From Actinomycetota bacterium (GTDB taxonomy: Bacteria; Actinomycetota; Actinomycetes; Nanopelagicales; Nanopelagicaceae), in contig CANCSL010000033.1 of NCBI GenBank assembly GCA_947380835.1, forward strand, positions 1-13,586: 13,586 nt of DNA, in the 5' to 3' direction. A model generated the notes under the pieces. It saw only the letters and a list, made by a program, of their open reading frames with translations, was not told the origin of the DNA and did not search any database. A program made the position numbers and the translations under genes. Positions 1 through 6,925 of the stretch are shown here, piece by piece; within the stretch, counting starts at the first letter, position 1, and each line of letters starts with the position of its first letter.

Positions 1-41
1 TTCCGCTGCGGAACATCCCTGGAACCATGTCAGTTGATTAG

Positions 42-1163
42 TTAAAGGATAGCAACTGTATGGGCATCTATGAAATCCCAGTCGTACTCAATACAGAGGC
101 CTTCCCCCTTGGGAGCCATGACGTAGCCATCTTGGATATCCAATTGGGTTTTTGTTCCGAATTGGAAGTCATCGAAGGGAAATAAGGTCTCGAAAAACTC
201 GCAATTGACCATCGCCAGGCTGGGGTGAATCTGGACCTGCTCGAGCCCGTGATAGATCGTGGTGTGGAGTTCGCATTGCACCCCGAAAGCCTCGGCCACA
301 TGTGCGGTCTTCATGACGGCGGTAATGCCCCCGCGCCAGGAGACATCGGTTCGGACGATGTCGGCTAGGTCTTCCTTGATGTAGTGAGCGGTTGAATAGT
401 GAGCGCCGGCAACTACTTCGGTGCCGCAGATAGGGATATCCAACTTCTCGCGGAGTTTGCGCAGGCCATTGAAGTTAACGTCCAAGAGCGGCTCTTCCAA
501 CCAACGGTAATTCAACTTCTCGAGTTCGCGCCCAGCTTTTAGAGCTTGCTCGTAGGTATAAGAGATGACGGGATCGGCCATCAAAGTGAAGTCATCGCCG
601 ACTGCGGCACGAACTGCTCGGTAGCAGGCAATATCCAAGTCCAGGATTCCTGGTGGGTGGAGCTTGTAGCCCTTGTAGCCCTTGGCTTTAACCGCCAGTG
701 CTTGGGCGACATACTCATCTGGGCCAGGCAAGAACATCGAGGATACGTAGAGCGGAACTTTTTCCCGAGATGCGCCCAGCAATCGATAGACGGGTTGATG
801 TGCCATCTTGCCAACGATGTCCCAGCACGCATTGTCGAACGGGGCATAGGAATAAATAGGAACGTGATTCCAGCGGCGATCGAAGAGTTCGAAATCCTTC
901 ATGTTCTTGGCGCCATCGTGCGCCGAACGCCCGATGAAGAAGGGCTTTACCTGCGACATGGTGGCAGCTGCTGCCTTGGCATCGAGTGCGCCGAAACCGA
1001 AGGAGGTACCAGTAACGCCATCGGTAGTCGTCACGGTGATCACGGTGAAATCTGGGCGCGATCCGCCGGGCAACTGCACTGCCGAGACCGCATCTAGATT
1101 CTTGAGTTCATCTCCGCCTCTACATGCTCTAATTTCAATATTGGCAATAACGCTGTCGGACAT
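42..1163 (-). CDS. Enolase-superfamily (mandelate racemase/muconate lactonizing-like) enzyme, substrate unknown
   Basis: The 373-aa protein has the usual two-domain layout: an N-terminal capping domain (about 1-125) and a (beta/alpha)7-beta barrel (about 135-350). Visible metal ligands are D197, E223 (in WLEEP) and E249 (in GTEV). D273 and H300 form the His-Asp dyad used as a general acid/base. The second-strand motif is K167-x-H169 (YKLH), not the common KxK. Family members remove the alpha proton of a carboxylate, usually for sugar-acid dehydration or epimerisation, with Mg2+ in the cytoplasm. It starts with ATG after a G-rich stretch (AGGGGGG). A 123-bp gap with its own candidate promoter and operator separates it from the regulator gene, so it may be a separate unit under the same repressor. 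It resembles the 361-aa enolase at 4176-5261 more than FucD. The fold is certain; the substrate is not assignable. Confidence 0.93.
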   Translation of the reverse strand: MSDSVIANIEIRACRGGDELKNLDAVSAVQLPGGSRPDFTVITVTTTDGVTGTSFGFGALDAKAAAATMSQVKPFFIGRSAHDGAKNMKDFELFDRRWNHVPIYSYAPFDNACWDIVGKMAHQPVYRLLGASREKVPLYVSSMFLPGPDEYVAQALAVKAKGYKGYKLHPPGILDLDIACYRAVRAAVGDDFTLMADPVISYTYEQALKAGRELEKLNYRWLEEPLLDVNFNGLRKLREKLDIPICGTEVVAGAHYSTAHYIKEDLADIVRTDVSWRGGITAVMKTAHVAEAFGVQCELHTTIYHGLEQVQIHPSLAMVNCEFFETLFPFDDFQFGTKTQLDIQDGYVMAPKGEGLCIEYDWDFIDAHTVAIL

Positions 1164-1189
1164 GAGCCCCCCTGGAATTGGTATGAGAA

Positions 1190-1203
1190 AATCCTATAGG
1201 ATT
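1190..1203. promoter_or_regulatory. Perfect 14-bp palindrome, candidate GntR operator
   Basis: AATCCTATAGGATT is identical to its reverse complement. It starts two bases downstream of the candidate -10 box (read on the minus strand), so it would cover the transcription start of the enolase gene ending at 1163 and lies 26 bp before that gene's ATG. Short palindromes of this size are typical binding sites for FCD-type GntR dimers, and such a regulator is encoded immediately upstream. The palindrome is seen directly; its role as an operator is inferred. I found no second perfect copy in the window. Confidence 0.6.
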
Positions 1204-1205
1204 GA

Positions 1206-1236
1206 AGCATACCTAATGACAGGCGTGATGAGTCAA
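1206..1236 (-). promoter_or_regulatory. Candidate promoter for the enolase gene 42-1163
   Basis: On the minus strand, TTGACT (1231-1236) serves as -35 and TATGCT (1206-1211) as -10, with a 19-bp spacer, longer than the ideal 17. It lies in the 123-bp gap between the GntR stop and the enolase start, and its predicted start site falls in the 14-bp palindrome at 1190-1203. This is a sequence match only. Confidence 0.5.
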
Positions 1237-1286
1237 GGGTTTTAGCTCAGTGTTAAGAAAATAATTGAGGAAATAAATTGAAAGTA

Positions 1287-2054
1287 CTAGAGATCGTTGA
1301 TGGCTTCAGCAGCTGGAGAGAATCGCTTCAACGAAGACTCAATATGTTCATGCATCGCTAACTTGGCTGCTTTGGCATCACCGCTGGTGATCGCTTTATA
1401 GATTTCATTATGTTGCTTAATTGCCAGTTGGCCGGAGCCCGATTGGTAATACTGCTCGAATAATTCCGAGACGAATGCCGGGCGATCTTCGCCCGATACT
1501 AAATTGCGTTGATTGGCCAAGAAGAGTCGGAACAAGTGCAAGTGACAATGCATCCGCTCGAAAGCCTGATGGAGAGATTCATTACCGCTGAGTTCTGCGA
1601 TCAGAGAATGAAAACGGGCGTCATGCTCGGTAAGGGCCTCGATCTTGCCATCGTCATCAAATTTCAGTGCCTCTTTAGCCACCTGCATCTCTTCTTTAAG
1701 AGCGGCTTTTCCGTGAGCATCAATATGTTTGGCGGCTTGTTCTGCAGCCCAGGGTTCAATGAGTAGACGAAAACGGAAGAGATCGCCAAATTCTTTTAAC
1801 GTGAGCAAATTGGTGGCGGAATAACCTTTGAGTGGTTCTTTGGCAATCAAGCCATCGGATTCGAGCCGAGCAAGAGCCTCGCGAATAGGGGTTTGCGATA
1901 CTCCGAGGCGCAAGGAGAGGGCATCGATATTGACGCGTTGGCCCGGTGCGATTTCATGGGAGAAGACCATGGCCTTTACCATCTCGTAGGTTTCATCGGA
2001 CAGTACAGAGCGACGAGGACCAGTCTTTGATGGTTGCGCAGATGATCTACTCAA
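1287..2054 (-). CDS. GntR-family transcriptional regulator, FadR subfamily with FCD domain
   Basis: The 255-aa regulator has an N-terminal winged helix-turn-helix (about 18-80; core RLGVSQTPIREALARLESDGLI) and a C-terminal all-helical FCD ligand-binding domain (about 88-243). Probable metal ligands of the FCD domain are D145, H149, H215 and H237. FCD regulators commonly bind organic or sugar acids and act as repressors released by the pathway substrate or intermediate. The start is TTG, chosen because GGAG sits six bases upstream (2061-2064) and because the next Met (residue 25) would cut into the DNA-binding domain. It lies 48 bp downstream of the SDR gene, so it is probably the last gene of that operon and autoregulated. 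Its likely targets are this operon and the enolase gene downstream. Ligand unknown; a fuconate-type acid is the obvious inference. Confidence 0.95.
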   Translation of the reverse strand: MSRSSAQPSKTGPRRSVLSDETYEMVKAMVFSHEIAPGQRVNIDALSLRLGVSQTPIREALARLESDGLIAKEPLKGYSATNLLTLKEFGDLFRFRLLIEPWAAEQAAKHIDAHGKAALKEEMQVAKEALKFDDDGKIEALTEHDARFHSLIAELSGNESLHQAFERMHCHLHLFRLFLANQRNLVSGEDRPAFVSELFEQYYQSGSGQLAIKQHNEIYKAITSGDAKAAKLAMHEHIESSLKRFSPAAEAINDL

Positions 2055-2102
2055 TGGAGGCTCCAGTTACACCGGTCGCGCTAACTTCGCCGTTATCCGC
2101 AA

Positions 2103-2852
2103 CTACTTAGGCAATCGTAGACCATGCATTCCACCATCGACGGCTAGAACGGTGCCGGTGGTCGAACCTTGGGCAGGATTTGCTAAGTACATAATGGCTC
2201 GAGCTACTTCGGGGGCTGAGACCAGTCGTCCCAATGGTTGACGCGCTTCTAGGGCTGCTTTCTCGGCCGCGGGATCATCGGCAAGGGAGAGCAAGCGCTC
2301 GACCCATGGAGTATCGGCCGTTCCGGGATTGACGCAGTTGACGCGAATCTTCTCGCCCACAAGATCTGCAGCCATGGCTAATGTCAGCGAAAGTACTGCG
2401 CCTTTGCTGGCGCTATAGACGGCGCGCTTGGGTAGGCCTGCGGTGGCAGCAATAGAACAGGTATTGACGATGGCGGCTGCTTTGGATGCGCGCAGGAGCG
2501 GCAAAGCAGCGGTGGTCACGCGACCGATTCCGGCAACATTGATATTCATGACTCGTGACCAGTCATCGTCGGTGGCATCAGCCACGGTTCCAACTGCGCC
2601 AACGCCAGCATTGTTGGCCAGGACATCTACAACTGTGGTCATCGACTTTATTTTCTCAAACGCGGAGGTAACGCTTGCGGTGATTCCGACATCGCACTCG
2701 ATCCACGTGGCATAGGGAGCCATCGCTCCAGCTTGGATATCTAGACCAAAGACGGTCGCGCCAGATTCGTGGAGCGCCTTACTGACGGCAAGTCCGATTC
2801 CGGAACCGGCTCCAGTAACAACGGCTGTGAGTCCTGAGAAATCTGTGCTCAT
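2103..2852 (-). CDS. SDR oxidoreductase, probable 2-keto-3-deoxy-L-fuconate dehydrogenase
   Basis: This 249-aa classical short-chain dehydrogenase has the nucleotide-binding motif TGAGSGIG (13-20), D38 at the end of strand 2 (favouring NAD+ over NADP+), NNAG (80-83), S133, and the YxxxK pair Y146/K150. The stretch NPGTADTPWVERLL (175-188) and the C-terminal TGTVLAVDGGMHGLRL are what I recognise from SDRs paired with L-fuconate dehydratase. In that pathway the enzyme oxidises 2-keto-3-deoxy-L-fuconate to the 2,4-diketo acid in the cytoplasm. Its ATG overlaps the fucD stop codon by four bases (ATGA, 2849-2852), so the two are translationally coupled and consecutive steps are expected. The SDR class is certain. 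The exact substrate rests on motif similarity and the fucD coupling. Confidence 0.93.
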   Translation of the reverse strand: MSTDFSGLTAVVTGAGSGIGLAVSKALHESGATVFGLDIQAGAMAPYATWIECDVGITASVTSAFEKIKSMTTVVDVLANNAGVGAVGTVADATDDDWSRVMNINVAGIGRVTTAALPLLRASKAAAIVNTCSIAATAGLPKRAVYSASKGAVLSLTLAMAADLVGEKIRVNCVNPGTADTPWVERLLSLADDPAAEKAALEARQPLGRLVSAPEVARAIMYLANPAQGSTTGTVLAVDGGMHGLRLPK

Positions 2853-4171
2853 GTGTTTTCTCCACTCTGTTGGTTTTGTGACCAGTAAGGACCGGAAGGG
2901 AAGAGATAGTGGTCGATACTGGCATCAAACATTTGCGCACCAGATCCGGGCAGGACTGGGGCGCGGTAGAAACCATTTTCCACTTTGGCAGGTTCGACAA
3001 AATGCTCGTGCAGGTGATGAACATATTCGACGACACGTTTGTCGTGATGGCCGGAAACAGCAACGGCATCCCACATGGCTAAATGCTGAACCATTTCGCA
3101 GAGGCCAATGCCGCCTGCGTGGGGACAGACAGGAATACCAAATTTCTTAGCCAGCAAAATATTGGCAATATTTTCATTTACGCCCGCAACGCGAGTGGCA
3201 TCTATTTGCATGACCGAGATGGCGTTCAACTGGAGAAGTTGTTTAAACATAATGCGATTTGCTGCATGTTCGCCAGTAGCGACCTTGGTTGGTGAGACTT
3301 CTTTGGCGATGCGAGCATGACCGACCACATCATCGGGATGAGTTGGCTCTTCGATCCACTCGAGTTTGAATTCTTGAAGTTGATTGACCCAAGCGATTGC
3401 ATCATCAACATCCCAAACCTGATTGGCATCAATTGCAATGCGATAGTCAGGGCCGACAAGTTGGCGCACCTTTGTTAAGCGTCGTTGATCATCTTCAATA
3501 GATTTTCCGCACTTGTACTTGACCAAAGTAAAACCATCGTTGATTGCTTCGGTTGTTAATCGCAGCATCTTCTCGTCGTCATAGCCCAACCAGCCAGGTG
3601 TAGTCGTATAAGCAGGTACGCCTACGTTGACTAGTTGGGCTTCATGACGTGCCTTATTTGCTTCCCCCGAATGCAAAATTGCTAAGGCATCTTCTGGTGT
3701 TAACGCATCGCTGATATAGCGAAAATCAATAGCCGAGACGATTTGCTCGGGTGTCATATCCGAAAGAAGCTTCCACAATGGAACTCCGCGCTCTTTAGCG
3801 AAGAGATCCCACAGGGCATTGATAACTGCGCCTTGTGCCATATGGAATACGCCTTTGTCTGTACCTAACCAACGCAATTGGCTGTCGGAGGAGAGATCTC
3901 GCCCGATCTGGCCGATGTTGTTGAATGCATCTGCTGTGGTCATTCCAATAATGCGCGCCGCCAAGATCTCGATTGCCTTGATTTGAACGTCGTTTCCGCG
4001 GCCAATAGTGAAAACCAGCGAATCGCCGGAGAGGCTGGAGAGCGAGGTGTAGATACGTAAATAAGCAGCGGAGTAATCAGGATCGGCATTCATTGCATCG
4101 GACCCATCCAGCATCGTGCTGGTGGGAAAGCGCACATCAAATGCGCGGACGTCAGTGATAGTTAATGTCAT
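2849..4171 (-). CDS. fucD: L-fuconate dehydratase
   Basis: The 440-aa enolase-superfamily protein follows characterised L-fuconate dehydratase along its full length, including the N-terminal FPTS..LDGSDAMN.DPDYSAAY block, FTIGRGNDVQ (54-63) and SQLRWLG (97-103). The KxK motif K218-Y-K220 and the H351/D324 dyad supply the acid/base residues. Metal ligands are D248, E274 and E301, and N250 is conserved. It dehydrates L-fuconate to 2-keto-3-deoxy-L-fuconate; some homologues also act on related acids such as D-arabinonate or L-galactonate. The gene starts four bases after the stop of the upstream enolase and its end overlaps the SDR start, so it is the middle gene of a tight operon. Its own SD is weak, consistent with coupling. 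This is the most confident functional call in the window. Confidence 0.96.
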   Translation of the reverse strand: MTLTITDVRAFDVRFPTSTMLDGSDAMNADPDYSAAYLRIYTSLSSLSGDSLVFTIGRGNDVQIKAIEILAARIIGMTTADAFNNIGQIGRDLSSDSQLRWLGTDKGVFHMAQGAVINALWDLFAKERGVPLWKLLSDMTPEQIVSAIDFRYISDALTPEDALAILHSGEANKARHEAQLVNVGVPAYTTTPGWLGYDDEKMLRLTTEAINDGFTLVKYKCGKSIEDDQRRLTKVRQLVGPDYRIAIDANQVWDVDDAIAWVNQLQEFKLEWIEEPTHPDDVVGHARIAKEVSPTKVATGEHAANRIMFKQLLQLNAISVMQIDATRVAGVNENIANILLAKKFGIPVCPHAGGIGLCEMVQHLAMWDAVAVSGHHDKRVVEYVHHLHEHFVEPAKVENGFYRAPVLPGSGAQMFDASIDHYLFPSGPYWSQNQQSGENT

Positions 4172-4175
4172 CTAT

Positions 4176-5261
4176 TTACGCCACATACTTCTCTAAGCCC
4201 TTGGGGACGCCAGTTTCAGCCCATTGATCTTCGTAGCCCACGCCAGGATCTTTTGGTCCATGGACCAATCCGTTGGCATCAACCAGAGATTCGCGCGATG
4301 TGGGATTGCCCCAAACCAATGATTCATAATAGGTGTTGTTCTTTATTGCCATACAGAGATGGGCACTTTCTAGGCCCATTCCATGTACTTCGGCGCGAAG
4401 GTGATAAGCATCGGCAAGATGGGCGATACGCATTGCCCCGGTAAATCCACCGCGTAGGAAAGTGCTCGTTCGTAAGCCAGTAGCCACACCGGTAGCGGCG
4501 AAGTCGCCTGCACTCATATGCGCACCATCTGTAACTTCACCTAGAAGCAAAGGGATGCGAACTCTTTCACCCAACCATTTATAAGCGGTGATAGAGAATT
4601 CTTTCATCGGTTCTTCGTACCACATGAAACCCGCGTCATAGAGTGCATTACCCAGATAGACCGCATCCATCAAATCAAAACCGGCGGAGCCGTCGTACAT
4701 CAATGGAATGTCATCGCCGACATGTTCGCGCAATTTATGTCCAAGCAACGCATCTTTCTTGGCATCGCCAAACGCGTGCAATTTGATCGCGGGGTAACCA
4801 AGTGCCAGGCATTGATCTGCGATATCAAGAAACTCTTCGATAGAAGAATAAGTAACGGTGGATGCATAAGCTTGAATGGATTCGCGATATCCGCCGAGCA
4901 ATTTCCAGATGGGAAGTTTGGCGGCTTTTCCGGCGATGTCCCAGAGCGCTACGTCGACAACGTGAGCCATGTTTGGTGCGAATCTTTCAATGCGATCCAG
5001 TTCCCATGCGCGCTCCCATAGGTATTCGCGGTTTAAAGGATCTTGGCCAATAAGTTCGGAACGAAAGCGACGATCTACATAGTCTTTGAGGATCACGCCT
5101 CGAGTCGCTTGAGCAAAGCCGGTGATACCAACATCGGTTTGAATAACGAGCCAACCGACGGTGATGGCTGGATCAGAACCAGGCAAACCTTGACGCCAGA
5201 TGAAGGCAGGGGAGTGGGCAGGGCGATCGACAAGTACAACGTCCACGCTCGTAATCTTCAT
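4176..5261 (-). CDS. Enolase-superfamily enzyme with incomplete His-Asp dyad, substrate unknown
   Basis: The 361-aa protein has the cap and barrel layout of the mandelate racemase group. Metal ligands D190, E216 (in WYEEP) and E242 are present, with H293 at the usual dyad His position. The second-strand motif is K160-x-H162 (IKLH), as in the 373-aa enolase at 42-1163. The expected dyad Asp is replaced: RTSTFLRGGFT here aligns with RTDVSWRGGIT there, putting S266 where D273 stands, with the same 27-residue spacing to the His. It is the first gene of the minus-strand operon; ATG follows AGAGGCGG, and fucD begins four bases after its stop. A dehydratase or epimerase role on a sugar acid related to fuconate is inferred. 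Catalysis by K160/H162 with H293 is possible, but the activity is unknown. Confidence 0.92.
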   Translation of the reverse strand: MKITSVDVVLVDRPAHSPAFIWRQGLPGSDPAITVGWLVIQTDVGITGFAQATRGVILKDYVDRRFRSELIGQDPLNREYLWERAWELDRIERFAPNMAHVVDVALWDIAGKAAKLPIWKLLGGYRESIQAYASTVTYSSIEEFLDIADQCLALGYPAIKLHAFGDAKKDALLGHKLREHVGDDIPLMYDGSAGFDLMDAVYLGNALYDAGFMWYEEPMKEFSITAYKWLGERVRIPLLLGEVTDGAHMSAGDFAATGVATGLRTSTFLRGGFTGAMRIAHLADAYHLRAEVHGMGLESAHLCMAIKNNTYYESLVWGNPTSRESLVDANGLVHGPKDPGVGYEDQWAETGVPKGLEKYVA

Positions 5262-5295
5262 TTCCGCCTCTTATCTCGCTGCTGTGCGCTCGTGA

Positions 5296-5314
5296 TTTAT
5301 AACTGTTTTATAAC
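5296..5314. repeat. Tandem 8-bp direct repeat with 11-bp period in the divergent promoter region
   Basis: TTTATAAC occurs twice, at 5296-5303 and 5307-5314, separated by TGT. On the minus strand this reads GTTATAAA-ACA-GTTATAAA, 35 bp upstream of the enolase start at 5261. An 11-bp period places both copies on the same face of the helix, as expected for a tandem protein-binding site. Each copy also contains a TATAA-type -10 core, so AT-rich promoter sequence is an alternative explanation. Confidence 0.45.
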
Positions 5315-5415
5315 AACCTGCCCGACTTTCGTTTACGGGGGTCAATTTGCGCTCAAATAGACCACCGCGACACGAATGAAGAGTAGAGAAGATTTCTCGA
5401 AAATACTATACGAAA

Positions 5416-5421
5416 TATGAT
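5416..5421 (+). promoter_or_regulatory. Candidate -10 box for the sugar-binding protein operon
   Basis: TATGAT matches the -10 consensus at five of six positions and lies 62 bp before the ATG at 5484. The hexamer at a 17-bp spacing (TTTCTC, 5393-5398) is a poor -35. Two bases downstream, TCCTA (5424-5428) matches one half of the palindrome found after the -10 of the enolase gene at 42-1163, which hints at shared control but is only a five-base match. Confidence 0.35.
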
Positions 5422-5447
5422 TTTCCTACTAATGTTCGGCGCACTCC

Positions 5448-5470
5448 GGTCTGCAAGTTTCTTGCTGGCC
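5448..5470 (+). promoter_or_regulatory. Leader stem-loop upstream of the sugar-binding protein gene
   Basis: GCAAG-TTT-CTTGC (5453-5465) forms a perfect 5-bp stem. After one T/T mismatch it continues with GGTC (5448-5451) paired to GGCC (5467-5470, one G-U pair). The hairpin ends 13 bases before the start codon at 5484, in what should be the 5' untranslated leader. It could stabilise the mRNA or influence initiation. It has no T-run, so it is not a terminator. Confidence 0.4.
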
Positions 5471-5483
5471 CTAGTCGAGAGAA

Positions 5484-6809
5484 ATGAGGCAACACTTGAA
5501 ACGCAAGTATTCGCTACTGGCGATTGCTGCCGCTGCAGTCATTGGTGGAACCATGGTTTCCCCAATTGCCGCGCAAGCCGCTAAGCCATCAATCCTGATC
5601 TGGGTGGACGCACCACGTCTTCCTGGTGCTCAGTTGTACGCGAAGATCATGGCGCCAACAGTCAACGTCAAAGTTGAACTCCATGCGCAAGGTGATCTGC
5701 TCGCAAAAGTACAGTTGTTCAACCGCATTAAAAAAGGCTGGCCAGATGTTGTCTTCGGCCCACCAAATGACGTTGCAGTACTAAGAAACCCAATCATCAA
5801 CAATGCCATGGCTCTCGATAGCTTGCTTCCAGCAGCTACTTGGAAGGCTTTCGGTAATGGAAATAACTGGTGTAAGGGCGCTGACGGAAAGACCTATTGC
5901 ATTAAGAACGACTTGGCACAATCTGTGCTTTGGTATAACACCAAACTCTTCAAGGAATTCGGTTACACCGTTCCAACCAAGATGAGCGAACTCTTTGCAA
6001 TTGGTGCTGACCTTGCTAAGAATCACCCAGGATATTCTCTTGGTGCTCTTGGCGATCAAGCAGCTAACTCCTCCTACTTCTGGCCATCACAATGCCCATT
6101 GAACGCAGAGAAGTCAGCAACACGTGTTGTCATCAACAGCAAGGATCCACATTGCACCCGTGTCACCAAGGCACTGCAACCGTTGATCGATGCCAAGGTT
6201 TATGACCCACGTTCACCATTTGATGCTGGATTCATCAAGGATGTCGGCCAAGCCGGCAAGCTTGTCGCCAACATCGGACCTTCATGGTACGGAGACTTCG
6301 TTCTTCGTCCTGCTTCTTCATACGCAGTTAAGGCCGGAGAGTGGACAGCCGCTCCAATGCCTATCTGGGATGGCGAGAAGGTTGCATACTCTGGTGAGTA
6401 CGGCGGCGGTATCTATACCGTTTCCCCTCACTCCAAGTTCCCTAAGGAAGCTGTTGCATTTGCAATGTTCATGGTTGGCGACAAGCGCAACCTGGTAACT
6501 GTCACAAATCCAGATGGCAGCCATGGAGCTCCAACCTTCCCAGCTTATGGACCAGGAAATGCTCTCTGGGCCGCCAAGGTCAATGCAGATACCTTCTGGG
6601 CCTCAAGCCCATATCCTGCAATGGCTGCACAAGCTAACAAGGTATTTTCCGGCGAGAAGCCAGTCCGCTATGACACCAATGGTGCATGGGGTGCAGCTTT
6701 CTCACCAGCCTTGGCTAAGGATGGAAATATCCAAAATGCTCTTAATGCTTACGCGACATATATCTCTAACCTCGCGCAGCAGTTGGGCTATGAAGTAAGT
6801 ACGAAGTAA
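5484..6809 (+). CDS. Family-1 extracellular sugar-binding protein of an ABC transporter
   Basis: This 441-aa protein has a Sec signal peptide: positive n-region (R2, K6-K8), hydrophobic core (about 10-25) and a probable signal peptidase I site after AQA or AQAA (30-33). No lipobox cysteine is present. The mature part looks like a maltose-type two-lobe binding protein: ILIWVDAP at the mature N-terminus, QLFNRIKKGWPDVVFG (77-92), and the binding-lobe stretch GEYGGGIYTVSPHSK (304-318). Cysteines C130, C139, C204 and C224 could form two disulphides, consistent with an extracytoplasmic location. It is followed by two permease genes, so it delivers the sugar to them. Codon choice (mostly CCA, AAG, AAC) looks more biased than in its neighbours, as expected for an abundant protein. 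The ligand is inferred from context to be L-fucose, a related sugar or a fucoside. Confidence 0.93.
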   Translation: MRQHLKRKYSLLAIAAAAVIGGTMVSPIAAQAAKPSILIWVDAPRLPGAQLYAKIMAPTVNVKVELHAQGDLLAKVQLFNRIKKGWPDVVFGPPNDVAVLRNPIINNAMALDSLLPAATWKAFGNGNNWCKGADGKTYCIKNDLAQSVLWYNTKLFKEFGYTVPTKMSELFAIGADLAKNHPGYSLGALGDQAANSSYFWPSQCPLNAEKSATRVVINSKDPHCTRVTKALQPLIDAKVYDPRSPFDAGFIKDVGQAGKLVANIGPSWYGDFVLRPASSYAVKAGEWTAAPMPIWDGEKVAYSGEYGGGIYTVSPHSKFPKEAVAFAMFMVGDKRNLVTVTNPDGSHGAPTFPAYGPGNALWAAKVNADTFWASSPYPAMAAQANKVFSGEKPVRYDTNGAWGAAFSPALAKDGNIQNALNAYATYISNLAQQLGYEVSTK

Positions 6810-6829
6810 GCGTTTAGTTCCTAAGCGCT

Positions 6830-6889
6830 GAAGTTGCGGCGGGTTGGTTTCATCACCAACCTGCCGCTTCTTCGCAGAGATATTTTTTT
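6830..6889 (+). terminator. Intercistronic stem-loop between binding-protein and permease genes
   Basis: A 13-bp stem, GCGGCGGGTTGGT (6836-6848) paired with ACCAACCTGCCGC (6855-6867; one G-U pair), closes a six-base loop. A lower helix GAAG (6830-6833) with CTTC (6870-6873) extends it across a 2-nt internal loop. A run of seven T follows at 6883-6889, about 15 bases past the main stem, so it is not an ideal intrinsic terminator. This position, after the binding-protein gene and before the permeases, is typical of structures that let the binding protein be made in excess, through partial termination or by protecting the upstream mRNA from 3' decay. Confidence 0.65.
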
Positions 6890-6925
6890 CTTGTTTGCAC
6901 AAGTTAATGCACGAGAGGGCAGGTA

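Noticed and set aside
1..28. Possible start of a further minus-strand gene after the enolase stop (ATG at 28-26 or 16-14, open to the window edge).
   Set aside because: At most nine codons (MVPGMFRSG) are visible and no good Shine-Dalgarno supports either ATG. It loosely resembles the N-terminus of some SDR proteins, but that is too little to annotate.
546..1097. 183-codon plus-strand open frame opposite the enolase gene.
   Set aside because: It lies antisense within a convincing enolase-superfamily gene and its translation shows no recognisable domain; it is a shadow frame.
3878..4060. Short plus-strand frames within fucD and neighbouring genes, considered as small proteins.
   Set aside because: They are short, antisense to well-matched genes and lack Shine-Dalgarno sequences.
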